64,000 nucleotides of DNA from contig NZ_CH724168.1 of assembly GCF_000153285.1 (NCBI RefSeq), forward strand, positions 1,670,333-1,734,332, read 5' to 3'. How positions within the stretch are numbered: the stretch's first letter is position 1; each line of letters opens with the position of its first letter. Made by a program: the position numbers and the translations under genes. Shown here one piece after another: positions 40,441 to 49,184 of this stretch. The DNA is from Synechococcus sp. WH 7805. Its GTDB lineage: Bacteria > Cyanobacteriota > Cyanobacteriia > PCC-6307 > Cyanobiaceae. The notes below the pieces were generated by a model. That model worked only from the letters and a program-made list of their open reading frames with translations, had not been told where the DNA came from and made no database searches.

Positions 40441-41505
40441 ATGACCACCACACACGACCTTCATGTGGTGGACACCAGGCCTCTGGTTCCTCCCGCCTTG
40501 CTGCATGGAGATCTGCCGATTGATGCCAGGGCGACGGAGACCGTGGCCACCTCGCGCAGCCGAATTCAAGCCATTCTCAGGGGTCTGGACCGGCGACTGC
40601 TGGTGATCGTCGGCCCCTGCTCTATTCATGATGTGGATGCAGCGAGGGAGTACGCCAGCAAACTGGCTCCCCTGCGTGAACGTCATGCCTCTGAGCTCGA
40701 GGTGGTGATGCGTGTGTACTTCGAGAAGCCACGCACCACGGTGGGATGGAAGGGCCTCATCAATGATCCGAACCTCGACGGCTCCTACGACATCAACACG
40801 GGGTTGCGAATGGCTCGGTCGTTACTGCTCGATTTGGCCAGGGATGGAATGCCCTGTGCCACTGAACTGCTCGATCCTGTAGTTCCTCAGTACATCGCTG
40901 ATCTGATCAGTTGGACGGCGATCGGCGCCCGTACCACCGAAAGCCAGACGCACCGCGAAATGGCTTCAGGCTTGTCGATGCCGATCGGCTACAAAAACAG
41001 CACCGACGGCAGTGCCACCATTGCCATCAACGCCATGCAGGCCGCGTCCAAACCCCATCATTTTCTTGGGATCAATCGCGAGGGGCATGCATCGATCGTG
41101 AGCACCACCGGAAATCCGGATGGTCATCTGGTGCTGCGGGGAGGGAACCGAGGCACGAATTACCATCTCGAGGCGATTCAGGATGCTGCTGAAGAATTGA
41201 AAGCAGCGGGACTACCCGACCGGTTGATGGTCGATTGCAGTCATGGCAACTCCAACAAGGATTATCGCCGGCAAGGTGATGTGTTGAAAGCTGTGGCAGC
41301 TCAGGTGGAACAGGGGTCAGCGCATGTGATGGGTCTGATGCTCGAAAGCCATCTTGTTGAGGGCAACCAAAAGATCAGTTCGGATCGTTCAGCACTGACC
41401 CATGGCCAAAGCGTCACGGACGCATGCATCAGCATTGAGACGACAGCGGAGCTGCTGGAGGGTTTGGCTGATTCGCTGAAGAAAGTTGGCACTCGTGTTG
41501 CTTGA
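40441..41505 (+). CDS. aroG: 3-deoxy-7-phosphoheptulonate (DAHP) synthase, AroG type
   Basis: The 354-residue type I DAHP synthase condenses PEP and erythrose-4-phosphate, the first step of the shikimate pathway. Motifs are LLVIVGPCSIHDVDAA, MRVYFEKPRTTVGWKGL, IGARTTESQTHREMASGLS and MVDCSHGNSNKD. I chose ATG 40441 (MTTTHDLHVV); an in-frame TTG lies two codons upstream. The terminator stem overlaps the stop codon. Confidence 0.95.
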   Translation: MTTTHDLHVVDTRPLVPPALLHGDLPIDARATETVATSRSRIQAILRGLDRRLLVIVGPCSIHDVDAAREYASKLAPLRERHASELEVVMRVYFEKPRTTVGWKGLINDPNLDGSYDINTGLRMARSLLLDLARDGMPCATELLDPVVPQYIADLISWTAIGARTTESQTHREMASGLSMPIGYKNSTDGSATIAINAMQAASKPHHFLGINREGHASIVSTTGNPDGHLVLRGGNRGTNYHLEAIQDAAEELKAAGLPDRLMVDCSHGNSNKDYRRQGDVLKAVAAQVEQGSAHVMGLMLESHLVEGNQKISSDRSALTHGQSVTDACISIETTAELLEGLADSLKKVGTRVA

Positions 41506-41518
41506 GTGCCAAGTTTTT
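41486..41518 (+). terminator. Terminator overlapping the end of the DAHP synthase gene
   Basis: A perfect 9-bp stem TTGGCACTC / 9-base loop / GAGTGCCAA is followed by GTTTTT. The first arm encodes the last residues of the enzyme and the TGA stop lies at the loop-stem boundary. Translating ribosomes would cover the first arm, so termination may depend on ribosome release. Confidence 0.8.
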
Positions 41519-41624
41519 GAGAGCTTCAGCCTTGAAATAAACCTTCGTTTTAATCAGTTCACGGCGAACTTTTGATCTGATCGAATACTTTAATTTTGGG
41601 CAACTTCTGCCTGAAGCTGTCGTC

Positions 41625-41945
41625 ATGTTTGGGATCAGAATTCTCGGGTTTGGTGATTTGATGCGTCTCTATGAACTGGAGCGGGAAACGGAGCTCTGGG
41701 TGCAGGGTTTTCGTCCGCTTCAGCTCGATGCTCTGCTCGATTGGTCTGGTGGCGTTGCCGATCAACAGCATTGGGATCTGGATGCTTTGCATCAGCAGGT
41801 GATGCATTTCTGGGTTGATCAGGCAGGGCAGATTCAGACGTGGCAGGCCAGGCTCCGCTCGATGCCGGATGATCAGTGTCTTGTGGCTGCTCTCGGTAGC
41901 AGGCATGACTGGTGTCGGCACATGGAACGGTTGCTGCGTGCTTAG
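41625..41945 (+). CDS. Hypothetical 106-residue protein
   Basis: The ORF begins MFGIRILGFGDLMRLYELER; an internal ATG (MRLYELERETELW, 41661) is also plausible. It is Trp-, Gln- and His-rich with several predicted helices and no signal peptide or membrane span. It lies 119 bases after aroG behind a terminator, so it has its own promoter. It overlaps the convergent phytol kinase gene by four bases. I do not recognise a family. Confidence 0.6.
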   Translation: MFGIRILGFGDLMRLYELERETELWVQGFRPLQLDALLDWSGGVADQQHWDLDALHQQVMHFWVDQAGQIQTWQARLRSMPDDQCLVAALGSRHDWCRHMERLLRA

Positions 41946-42586
41946 GCGATCATCCAAGACCAGCACAAGCCAACAGCGATTGGCACGCTGAGGTTGTCGA
42001 TGCCCCATCGGCTCAGTTGCTCAAGGCCAACAGCAAGCACGCATACGCTCAACAGGCGCATTGGCTGGAATGGGCTGTGACTGACCATCACAAGCACAGT
42101 CAGCACAACTCCCGTGACCAGGGCCATCGTGAGGGTTCCAGCTACAGATTTCCGCTGTTGCCAAACGCTCCAGGTTGGTGATTGAACGCCTCGCCCAACC
42201 AAGCCTGCAAGGCCATCGCCAAGAGCCATCACCAGCACTCCAGCGCAAGCCGCGATGGCCTGTTCAGGCCAGAAGAAAATGAGAAGTAGAGAGATAGCCA
42301 CTCCATACGCCACAGTTCCGTAGCTGTGGCGCTCGATATCCTCGACGGCTGGTAGTAATCGCCAGCGATGGTTAATGGCGGTGATGACGGTAATTGAGAG
42401 TGCGGCTGGAACAGCTACCCATGCCGGAAGTTGCAGCCACCAGGCCAGCGGCACGACGGGTCCGGTACCGATATGCACGATTTTGCGGCTGAGTTCCTTG
42501 TGCTCCGGCAAAACGCCTCGGCAAAGCACCGCTGCCGAGAGAACCAGAGCCATCCAGGCTCCAATCACGAACAGCGAGAGCAGCAA
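41942..42586 (-). CDS. Phytol kinase / dolichol-kinase-like (VTE5 family)
   Basis: The 214-residue protein has about six hydrophobic helices with the family motifs ELSRKIVHIGTGPVVPL and VMALGDGLAGLVGRG. Cyanobacterial and plant VTE5 homologues phosphorylate phytol released from chlorophyll for tocopherol or quinone synthesis, at the membrane with CTP. The length is close to the family minimum. It lies four bases downstream of the sigma factor gene and is probably on the same mRNA. Confidence 0.85.
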   Translation of the reverse strand: MLLSLFVIGAWMALVLSAAVLCRGVLPEHKELSRKIVHIGTGPVVPLAWWLQLPAWVAVPAALSITVITAINHRWRLLPAVEDIERHSYGTVAYGVAISLLLIFFWPEQAIAACAGVLVMALGDGLAGLVGRGVQSPTWSVWQQRKSVAGTLTMALVTGVVLTVLVMVSHSPFQPMRLLSVCVLAVGLEQLSRWGIDNLSVPIAVGLCWSWMIA

Positions 42587-42590
42587 GGGA

Positions 42591-43610
42591 TCAGGCGGCC
42601 TGCTGCTGATCGGTCATGGTGCGCAACTTCAGAATTGCTTTTGCTTCAAGTTGGCGAACGCGTTCCCGGGACACGTTGATCTGACGACCGATCTCGGCCA
42701 AGGTCAGTGGCTCGGCTCCATCGAGTCCAAAGCGCAAGCGAAGAATCTTCTGCTCCCGCTCGTTGAGCTGGGACAGCCAACCGCCGAGATGCTCCTTCTG
42801 AATACTGCGATCCATTCCCTCCATCGGCTCATCACCGTTGGGGTCTGGGATCAATTCTCCAAGTGTGCTTCGGTCCTCTTCCCCCCTGGCGTGGGCATCG
42901 AGGGATGCACAGGGAGCACTCTGAGCGATCAGTTCTTCGAGATCGCGTGGTGCGATCCCCATCGCGTTGGAAAGTTCCAAGCGATTGGGTTGACGGCCGA
43001 AGCGATGGGAGAGTTCTCTGGTGATGCGACGCATCTTCGAGAGCTTCTCGCTGATGTGAATCGGCAAACGGATGGTCCGTGCGCTGTTGTCGATGGCCCG
43101 GGTCATTCCCTGACGGATCCACCAGTAGGCATAGGTAGAAAATTTGTACCCCATAGCGGGATCAAATTTGTCTACGGCTCTCTCCAGGCCAATGGCACCC
43201 TCTTGGACAAGGTCCAGGAGTTCAAGGCCCTGATTCTGATATTTCTTGGCAACACTCACCACAAGGCGAAGGTTGGCCGCCATCATCCTATCTCTGGCCC
43301 GTTTGCCCATGCGAATGCGATGACGTTGCCGCGGTGTGCGTTCGTCCTCTGGAACATCCAACAGCTCCTTCATGGCCTGAACGTGGTGTGCCAGTTCGAT
43401 CTCCTCTGCAGCGGTGAGGAGAGGCACACGGCCGATGGTGCTGAGGTAGTAGCCAATTGAATCAGTGGAGAGACGACCAACTTGTCGACTCGATCGATTG
43501 GCGGTTTGACGTGAGCGCAGACCTGTATTGCGCTGGCTTGTAGCCGGCAATACAGGTTCCGTGGACGAGGGCTTGGAAGCCTCGACCTCGGATTCCAGAG
43601 GGATCCCCAT
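42591..43610 (-). CDS. Group 2 RNA polymerase sigma-70 factor
   Basis: The 339-residue sigma factor lacks the long region 1.1 of the primary SigA. Region 1.2/2 is visible in SIGYYLSTIGRVPLLTAAEE, MMAANLRLVVSVAKKYQNQG and TYAYWWIRQGMTRAIDNSAR; the region 4.2 helix-turn-helix is LTLAEIGRQINVSRERVRQL. I chose ATG 43610 (MGIPLESEV); an in-frame upstream start would add 11 residues. Group 2 factors in picocyanobacteria respond to light, nutrients or stress; the specific paralogue cannot be named. The leader holds a GC-rich hairpin. Confidence 0.93.
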   Translation of the reverse strand: MGIPLESEVEASKPSSTEPVLPATSQRNTGLRSRQTANRSSRQVGRLSTDSIGYYLSTIGRVPLLTAAEEIELAHHVQAMKELLDVPEDERTPRQRHRIRMGKRARDRMMAANLRLVVSVAKKYQNQGLELLDLVQEGAIGLERAVDKFDPAMGYKFSTYAYWWIRQGMTRAIDNSARTIRLPIHISEKLSKMRRITRELSHRFGRQPNRLELSNAMGIAPRDLEELIAQSAPCASLDAHARGEEDRSTLGELIPDPNGDEPMEGMDRSIQKEHLGGWLSQLNEREQKILRLRFGLDGAEPLTLAEIGRQINVSRERVRQLEAKAILKLRTMTDQQQAA

Positions 43611-43786
43611 CACCCTGAACTCCTTGATTAGATTTGCGCGCAACTTAGCACTCGCCGCCGAGTGCAGCCTCGATAAAACGAAAGTTTTTCTATAGCTGTA
43701 AATTAACAGGATCAGCGCGATGCAAGAGCTAAGAAAGAGGCGAGGTTTTCATCATTTTTTTGTGACTGATTTGACCGAATTTCAAG
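43611..43786 (-). promoter_or_regulatory. Leader region of the sigma factor gene with CIRCE-like palindrome
   Basis: About 38 bases before the start lies GCACTCG-CCGC-CGAGTGC (43648-43665). With its flank it reads TTAGCACTC, a perfect left half of the HrcA operator CIRCE. The spacer to the right half (GAGTGC) is 6 rather than 9 bases, so HrcA control is doubtful and an mRNA hairpin is the simpler reading. The rest of the gap is A/T-rich and should hold the promoter. Confidence 0.35.
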
Positions 43787-45925
43787 TCAGTCATCCGAGG
43801 CGGGAACGCCTTTCTTCCAGGTTTCGATGAGTTGAAGTTGGGAATTTCTCTCGATGTCCTCGGGATGTCGTTGCGTGAAATCACCGTTGCTTTGCATATC
43901 AAAAGCTCCGCGGTTGTCATCGAGATACACCTGTAGCAGTCGTTCGAGTTGTTCGCGCAATGCCGGCTCTTCGATCGGGGTGACCGCTTCCACACGTCGG
44001 TCCAGGTTGCGGGGCATCCAGTCAGCACTGCCGATGAAGACCTCAGGGCTACCGCCGTTCCCAAACCAGAAGATGCGTGAGTGTTCCAGGAAGCGGCCGA
44101 TGATGCTGACCACGTGGATGGATTCACTGAGTCCTTTGCGGCCAGGGTAGAGGCAGCACATTCCGCGGATGATCAATTCGATCGTGACGCCTGCTTGTGA
44201 GGCTTCATACAGCAGGGCAATGATTCCAGGATCCACTAGGGAGTTCATTTTGGCTCGGATGTGGCCTCCCCGACCCTGCTGGGCATGTTCGATCTCTCTG
44301 CGGATCAGATTCTCCATTCCCTTACGCAGGGAAACGGGAGCGACAAGAAGCTTGCGGAACCCTTGTTGTTTGGAGAAACCAGTGAGGTAATTGAACAGCT
44401 CCACGAGGTCTTGGCCCAGCTCAGGTCGCGCGGAGAGAAGACCGAGGTCTGTATAGAGCCGTGAGGTTTTGGAGTTGTAATTTCCTGTTCCAATATGCAC
44501 GTAACTCCGCAGTCGTTCTTTCTCCTTACGGACCACCAGAACGATTTTGGTGTGGGTCTTGAGACCCAGAACTCCATAAACAACATGAACGCCGGAACGT
44601 TCCAGGTGCTTCGCCCATTGAATGTTGTTGTCTTCATCGAAGCGGGCCTTGAGTTCCACCAGGGCCATGACCTGTTTTCCGTTCTCGGCGGCACGAATCA
44701 ATGCGGCGATGATCGGTGAATCCTTGGAGGTGCGATAGAGGGTCATCTTGATGCCCATCACCAGTGGATCGTCGGCCGCCTGGTTGATGAATTCCTCCAC
44801 GGATGTGGAAAACAGGTCGTAGGGATGGTGCAGCAGAACGTCGCGGCGTCGCACCACCGAAAAAATGCTTTCGAACTCCTCTTCTTTGAGGGAGCCGTCC
44901 TCCAACATGCTTCGCTGGGCACGCCCGAGGATGGCGGGAGTCAGTCCTGAGTGGCTTTCATCCTTGAGTTGCGGAAGAGGAATCGCCATCAGGGCGAAGA
45001 GGTCATCCAGGCCAAGGGGGCCATCAATTCTGTAGAGGTCCTCCTCCTCAACGGACATTCCCTCCATCAGCATCTCGACCACGTCCTGGGGCATTTCATC
45101 GGCAACCTCCAGGCGCACGACCTCGCCGCCCATTCGGCGTTTGCGCAAGCCCTGCTCAATGGCGATCATGAGGTCATCGGCCTCGAGATCCCTCAATTCC
45201 AAGTCCGCATCGCGGGTGACTCGGAAGAAATAGTGTCCTTCGATGGACATGCCAGGGAAGAGCAAGCTCAGGTTGAACGCCACCACCTGCTCCAGCGGCA
45301 CGGCGGTGTGAAGCGGTTCACAGTCACCGCTGGCGAGATCGGCGGGAATGGTGACGAAGCGGGGCAGGATCTTCTGAGGCACCTTGACCCGGGCGAGCTG
45401 ACGTTGACCGCTTTGGGGGTCGTGGATCAGAGCTGCCACATTCAGGCTCAGATTGCTCACGAACGGGAAGGGATGAGCCGGATCAACGGCCAGGGGGGTG
45501 AGGACAGGAAAGATCGCTGTCTGGAAGTAGTTGTCAACCCAGAGCCGTTGACGTTCGTTGAGCTGTTCGTAATCCAGCAGATGGGCACCATGCTCGAGAA
45601 GCTGGATCTTCAGGCGGGAGCGGTAATGCTCCTGTTGTTTGTGCAGCAGTGGGGTGAGGTGCTCGCGGATCGCGTGGAGCTGCTCGATGGGTGTGTGTCC
45701 GTCTTCGCTGAGTTTTTCGATGCCTGCTTCAACCTGGGCCTTCAGGGAGGCCACCCTCACCATGAAGAATTCATCGAGGTTGTTGCTGAAAATGGCGCTG
45801 AATTTCGCTTGTTCCAGCAGCGGTGTCCGCTCGTCCAATGCCTGAACGAGAACCCTTTCGTTGAACGCGATCCAGCTGAGCTCCCGGTTGATGTAGAGAT
45901 CGGGGGAAAGCACTTTGTCACTCAT
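43787..45925 (-). CDS. ppk: Polyphosphate kinase 1
   Basis: The 712-residue enzyme makes long-chain polyphosphate from ATP. It contains the N-terminal NRELSWIAFNERVLVQA, the phosphohistidine region SYVHIGTGNYNSKTSRLYTD and PD-type phosphotransfer segments such as FIGSADWMPRNLDRRVE. The length is typical of PPK1. Together with pstS in the same window it belongs to phosphate storage. It sits 176 bases upstream of the sigma factor gene in the same direction. Confidence 0.96.
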   Translation of the reverse strand: MSDKVLSPDLYINRELSWIAFNERVLVQALDERTPLLEQAKFSAIFSNNLDEFFMVRVASLKAQVEAGIEKLSEDGHTPIEQLHAIREHLTPLLHKQQEHYRSRLKIQLLEHGAHLLDYEQLNERQRLWVDNYFQTAIFPVLTPLAVDPAHPFPFVSNLSLNVAALIHDPQSGQRQLARVKVPQKILPRFVTIPADLASGDCEPLHTAVPLEQVVAFNLSLLFPGMSIEGHYFFRVTRDADLELRDLEADDLMIAIEQGLRKRRMGGEVVRLEVADEMPQDVVEMLMEGMSVEEEDLYRIDGPLGLDDLFALMAIPLPQLKDESHSGLTPAILGRAQRSMLEDGSLKEEEFESIFSVVRRRDVLLHHPYDLFSTSVEEFINQAADDPLVMGIKMTLYRTSKDSPIIAALIRAAENGKQVMALVELKARFDEDNNIQWAKHLERSGVHVVYGVLGLKTHTKIVLVVRKEKERLRSYVHIGTGNYNSKTSRLYTDLGLLSARPELGQDLVELFNYLTGFSKQQGFRKLLVAPVSLRKGMENLIRREIEHAQQGRGGHIRAKMNSLVDPGIIALLYEASQAGVTIELIIRGMCCLYPGRKGLSESIHVVSIIGRFLEHSRIFWFGNGGSPEVFIGSADWMPRNLDRRVEAVTPIEEPALREQLERLLQVYLDDNRGAFDMQSNGDFTQRHPEDIERNSQLQLIETWKKGVPASDD

Positions 45926-46023
45926 GGCGTGACCAGTCGAGGAGCCGGCTCGCGCAACGTAGCAATCGTGAACCCGCCGGAATGTGTTCTGGAAAGCGTG
46001 CTCTGGGATGTGGTGCTGTCCCT

Positions 46024-47247
46024 TCAGTCACTTCGACGGAGGCGAGGCGTTCCCCCTACCAGCAGGGTCACAGCGATCAGCAGGCCGGCACTCCCCAGAA
46101 AAGGACTGGTCTGTCCCAGCAGGTCATAGCTGAGTCCTGCCAGGGGTGGACCCAGAAAACTGCCGAGACTCTGAAGCGCTTGCAGGCTGCCGAGGGCTGC
46201 CCCCTGACCTTCTGAGTTCAGTCGCCTGGACACCAGGCTGCGCAGGCTTGGTGTCACCAACCCGGTGCCAGTTGCCAGAATCGCCACAGCACTGAAAATC
46301 CCTGCTTGCGCTTGTTCCGCCGACGTTGCTGGAATCAGCAAGCATCCCGTGACCACAAGGCTTAAGCCGATCAAGGTGAGTCGCCACTCGCCCAGACGTT
46401 TCACCAGCGGGCCGATCAATCCACCCTGAACCACGGTGGCCACGATGCCAACGATCAGAAATGCTGTGCTGGCCAGTTCGGGGCCCCAGTTGAACCGCTG
46501 TTTGAAATAGAGCACCAGGATGGCGGTGAAGCCGTTGAACGCCAGGAAAAAAAGGAAGAAGCTCAGGCAGAGCCGCCCGACAATGGGATTGGCTGTGACC
46601 TTGGCGACCTGGGCAAAGGGATTGAGATCCCGTTTGCGCGGCATGGCCTTGCGTTCCTCTGGAGGATGGGTTTCTGGCAGCAGTCTCAGAACCATGAAGA
46701 GGTTGACGAGCGCGAAACCGGTGGCGGCCCACACCGGCACGGTCACGTTGATGCGTGCGAGCTGTCCGCCCAGGAAGGGCCCCACGATGAATCCGAGCCC
46801 GAAGGCCACACCGATGAGCCCGAAGGCCCGGGCCCTCTGCTCGGGAGGCGTGATGTCGGCCAAGACGGCACTGGCGGTGGCGGCGGTTCCACCGCTCACG
46901 CCATCGATCAACCGCGCCAGAAACAGCAGCATCAAAGGCAGGGAGGCACCGGCTGGCCAGTCGAGGCTCACGGTGAGGGCGAACAGACCCAGGCCCAGCA
47001 CCGATCCACTGACGCATGTGGCGATCACAGGCCGACGGCCGAAGCGGTCACTCAGGGCTCCGATCAATGGGGTCGCGGCGAACTGGGCGAGGGCATAGCT
47101 CCCTGCCAGCAGTCCAAGGGTGCGCCCGTCGGCATTGAAGCTCGCCAGCAGGAAGGGCAGCAGCGGAAACACGATGCTTTCGCTCAGCCGGTCGTTCAGG
47201 AGCGTGAGGAATGCACTCAGCAGGGTGGGGATCCGGGGACGCTGCAA
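46024..47247 (-). CDS. MFS efflux transporter (TetA-like)
   Basis: The 407-residue protein has about 12 transmembrane helices. The MFS motif between helices 2 and 3, GALSDRFGRRPV, and the N-half motif FGLGFIVGPFLGG place it in the drug:proton antiporter 12-TM group that includes TetA. The substrate is unknown. It lies upstream of ppk in the same direction with a 98-base gap and diverges from the acetyltransferase gene. Confidence 0.9.
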   Translation of the reverse strand: MQRPRIPTLLSAFLTLLNDRLSESIVFPLLPFLLASFNADGRTLGLLAGSYALAQFAATPLIGALSDRFGRRPVIATCVSGSVLGLGLFALTVSLDWPAGASLPLMLLFLARLIDGVSGGTAATASAVLADITPPEQRARAFGLIGVAFGLGFIVGPFLGGQLARINVTVPVWAATGFALVNLFMVLRLLPETHPPEERKAMPRKRDLNPFAQVAKVTANPIVGRLCLSFFLFFLAFNGFTAILVLYFKQRFNWGPELASTAFLIVGIVATVVQGGLIGPLVKRLGEWRLTLIGLSLVVTGCLLIPATSAEQAQAGIFSAVAILATGTGLVTPSLRSLVSRRLNSEGQGAALGSLQALQSLGSFLGPPLAGLSYDLLGQTSPFLGSAGLLIAVTLLVGGTPRLRRSD

Positions 47248-47293
47248 TCTGGCTGCTTTTCACAGGAGACTCACATTCCCACAGGCTACGGCG

Positions 47294-47752
47294 ATGGCTT
47301 TGCGACCCATTCGTTCCACGGATGCCTCTTTGCTTCGAGAGATCTTTGCGGACGCTATTGAGAGCCAGGCCCCAGGCCTGTACACACCAGATCAAATCAG
47401 AGCTTGGACGTCTCTGGCCTGGCTTCCTGGAGTGCTGGATCGTTTGTTTCGAGACGGTGACGGTTGGATCAGCGGAGAGGGTGCGGCTTTTGCCATGCGT
47501 CAGCCGCAGGACCGGCTGGCTTTGCTGTATTGCCGCGGGCGGGCGTCACGCCAGGGCCATGGCACGGCACTTGTGAAAAGGATTGAGTGCGATGCCCGTG
47601 CCGATGGGCTGGCGCACATTCACGCAGAGGCGAGTCTGTTGAGTCGTCCCTTGTTGGAGCGATGTGGCTGGCGGTTTCTGAGGCACGAGACCTTCACGGT
47701 CGCAGGCGTGCCATTCGAGCATTACCGGATGGAAAGGCAGCTGCACAGCTGA
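47294..47752 (+). CDS. GNAT-family N-acetyltransferase
   Basis: The 152-residue protein has the GNAT fold: an N-terminal RPIRSTDASLLREIF, the acetyl-CoA-binding stretch around RASRQGHGTALVKRIE (R-x2-G-x-G/A type) and a late SRPLLERCGWRFLRHET. The substrate is unknown. The chosen ATG gives MALRPIRS; upstream in-frame sequence overlaps the divergent exporter. The 3' end overlaps the convergent TrpD-like gene by 31 bases. Confidence 0.85.
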   Translation: MALRPIRSTDASLLREIFADAIESQAPGLYTPDQIRAWTSLAWLPGVLDRLFRDGDGWISGEGAAFAMRQPQDRLALLYCRGRASRQGHGTALVKRIECDARADGLAHIHAEASLLSRPLLERCGWRFLRHETFTVAGVPFEHYRMERQLHS

Positions 47753-48783
47753 TCCAGTTGCTGCAGGGCTTGGCCCTTATCCATCACGGTCGTGGCCATG
47801 TCCAAAGCCGTTTCCAGACAATCGCTGAGGCCAGCAAACCAGAGATAAACACCGGCGTTCCAGCGCAGAGAGTCTCGAAGTGGTCCGCGGTTTTGCAATG
47901 CGTCCATGGCCTGGGCCTGCCAGGTGGTGAGGTCAGTCCACTCGACATCGGTGGCATGACAGCCGTGATCCCTTGGATGCAGGATCAATCGTTCTGTTTT
48001 GTCCCCATGCACCCGGGCAGTGATGCAGGCCCGTCCAATGGGCAGATCGGTGCCACCTTCCAACCCTTTCACGGTGAAGAGATCCGTTTCACCGGCCAGT
48101 TTTAGTGCCTCCCATGCCCGGCTTTCGGTGGGGGGGTGGACGAATCCACTGATCAGACGATGATCGCCTTGATGGGCGGTCCAGAGCAGTTCGAGACTCG
48201 CCACTGGGGGGCGTTTGCCCAGTTCATCCCTGTAACTGATCAAACTCTCGGCGATGGCAAAGTGATCGGGCTGGTGGATCAAGGCAAACCCTTGGTTATG
48301 CAAGCCGTCCTGAACAGTCTCCAGCGGCAGTCCCCGCAGATCGAGCCCGAGGCTTCGAAACAGCTCGATCGCCGTGATGCCGTACTTGATCGGCATGCGC
48401 TCACCGCCTTGAAGCACCACAGGCTGGTTGCAGCTCAGCAACACGAGGGTGGTGAGGGGATAAATCGGTGCTGTCCGAGTGCGCCCGTCATAGGGCATGC
48501 CGAAGCACAAAGGCGATCGTTGTCCCGGGGCACTGTGCAGAACCGGACCAAGTTTCCGGTATGTATCGAGCATTCCAGTGAGTTCCTGGGGCTCGGGACG
48601 GCGGATTCGATGTGCAATTAAGAAAGCACCGATTTGGGCCGGTGTTGCCTCCTGGTACAGCATGAGTTCAAGGGCATCAGCCGCTTCTTCGCGGCTCATG
48701 CCCTTGCTGGTATGTTCACCGCTCCCAACTTTGCGAAGGTGTTGCTTAAACCGTTCACGACCACTGGGAACAGTGCTTGTCAC
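47722..48783 (-). CDS. TrpD-like (YbiB/TrpD2) phosphoribosyltransferase-family protein
   Basis: The 353-residue protein belongs to the anthranilate phosphoribosyltransferase fold: an N-terminal helical cap (MSREEAADALELMLYQEATP), then the nucleoside-phosphorylase-like domain with GMPYDGRTRTAPIYPLTTLVL in the PRPP-loop region. The canonical TrpD PRPP motif GTGGD is not seen, so this is the YbiB/TrpD2 branch, thought to bind nucleic acid rather than make tryptophan. It is downstream of a small ORF on the same strand. Confidence 0.85.
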   Translation of the reverse strand: MTSTVPSGRERFKQHLRKVGSGEHTSKGMSREEAADALELMLYQEATPAQIGAFLIAHRIRRPEPQELTGMLDTYRKLGPVLHSAPGQRSPLCFGMPYDGRTRTAPIYPLTTLVLLSCNQPVVLQGGERMPIKYGITAIELFRSLGLDLRGLPLETVQDGLHNQGFALIHQPDHFAIAESLISYRDELGKRPPVASLELLWTAHQGDHRLISGFVHPPTESRAWEALKLAGETDLFTVKGLEGGTDLPIGRACITARVHGDKTERLILHPRDHGCHATDVEWTDLTTWQAQAMDALQNRGPLRDSLRWNAGVYLWFAGLSDCLETALDMATTVMDKGQALQQLDQLCSCLSIR

Positions 48784-48833
48784 GTGTGGTCAAGCGGATC
48801 AATTTAGTGTTGAGCAGCGCGGAGGCCGTAGAG

Positions 48834-48847
48834 GTAGTTATTGATAC
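48834..48847. promoter_or_regulatory. Perfect NtcA-type palindrome GTA-N8-TAC
   Basis: The sequence GTAGTTATTGATAC matches the NtcA consensus exactly and lies at the edge of the nitrogen island, 51 bases upstream of the TrpD-like start and about 340 bases before cynS. No -10 lies at the expected 22-23 bases on either strand; TAAATT is 27 bases away on the minus strand. The match also falls inside a possible micro-ORF and could be chance. Confidence 0.25.
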
Positions 48848-48865
48848 CAAATGCGACAGGGGCAG

Positions 48866-49036
48866 TCATGGAGAGTCGAAATACGACAATCCGGCGAAAC
48901 TGCCGTGAAGCGGGTGGTCAGGATTTTGGCGACCTTCGGCGTAATACAGCCGCTCAAGAATCAGGCTGGATGCCCCGCTGGATTCAAGTTGTTGGCTGAA
49001 AAAAAGTGAACTGAAAGAACGGAAGAGGGTGCTCAT
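48866..49036 (-). CDS. Small 56-residue protein between cynS and the TrpD-like gene
   Basis: The ORF starts ATG (MSTLFRSFSSLFFSQQLESS) and continues with SSLILERLYYAEGRQNPDHP, a pattern that looks like a compact conserved protein; I have a vague recollection of similar short proteins in picocyanobacteria. It is too short for most gene finders. Its stop overlaps a 21-codon frame (MTAPVAFGINNYLYGLRAAQH, 48804-48869) as ATGA, which may be a second micro-ORF. Apart from these the 400-base gap 48784-49184 holds no gene I can support. Confidence 0.5.
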   Translation of the reverse strand: MSTLFRSFSSLFFSQQLESSGASSLILERLYYAEGRQNPDHPLHGSFAGLSYFDSP

Positions 49037-49184
49037 GCAATGAAGTCGATGACTTTCAATACAACAGATCTACGTGAGCACTGATGTGCTCAATGCTTCA
49101 AAACTGGATTGTCGTTTTGGTCGTCATTGATGCTTTTTGGGGGCCATGCCTGCGGGATTCTATTTTTGTAAATGTCTTATTGAC

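Noticed and set aside
43768-43798. Inverted repeat at the ppk stop as a ppk terminator
   Set aside because: The 7-bp stem (TGACTGA/TCAGTCA) is followed by A residues, not T, on the transcribed strand, so it is not a normal intrinsic terminator.
44951-46129. A 392-codon open frame antisense to ppk
   Set aside because: It is a shadow frame; ppk is complete and convincing on the other strand.
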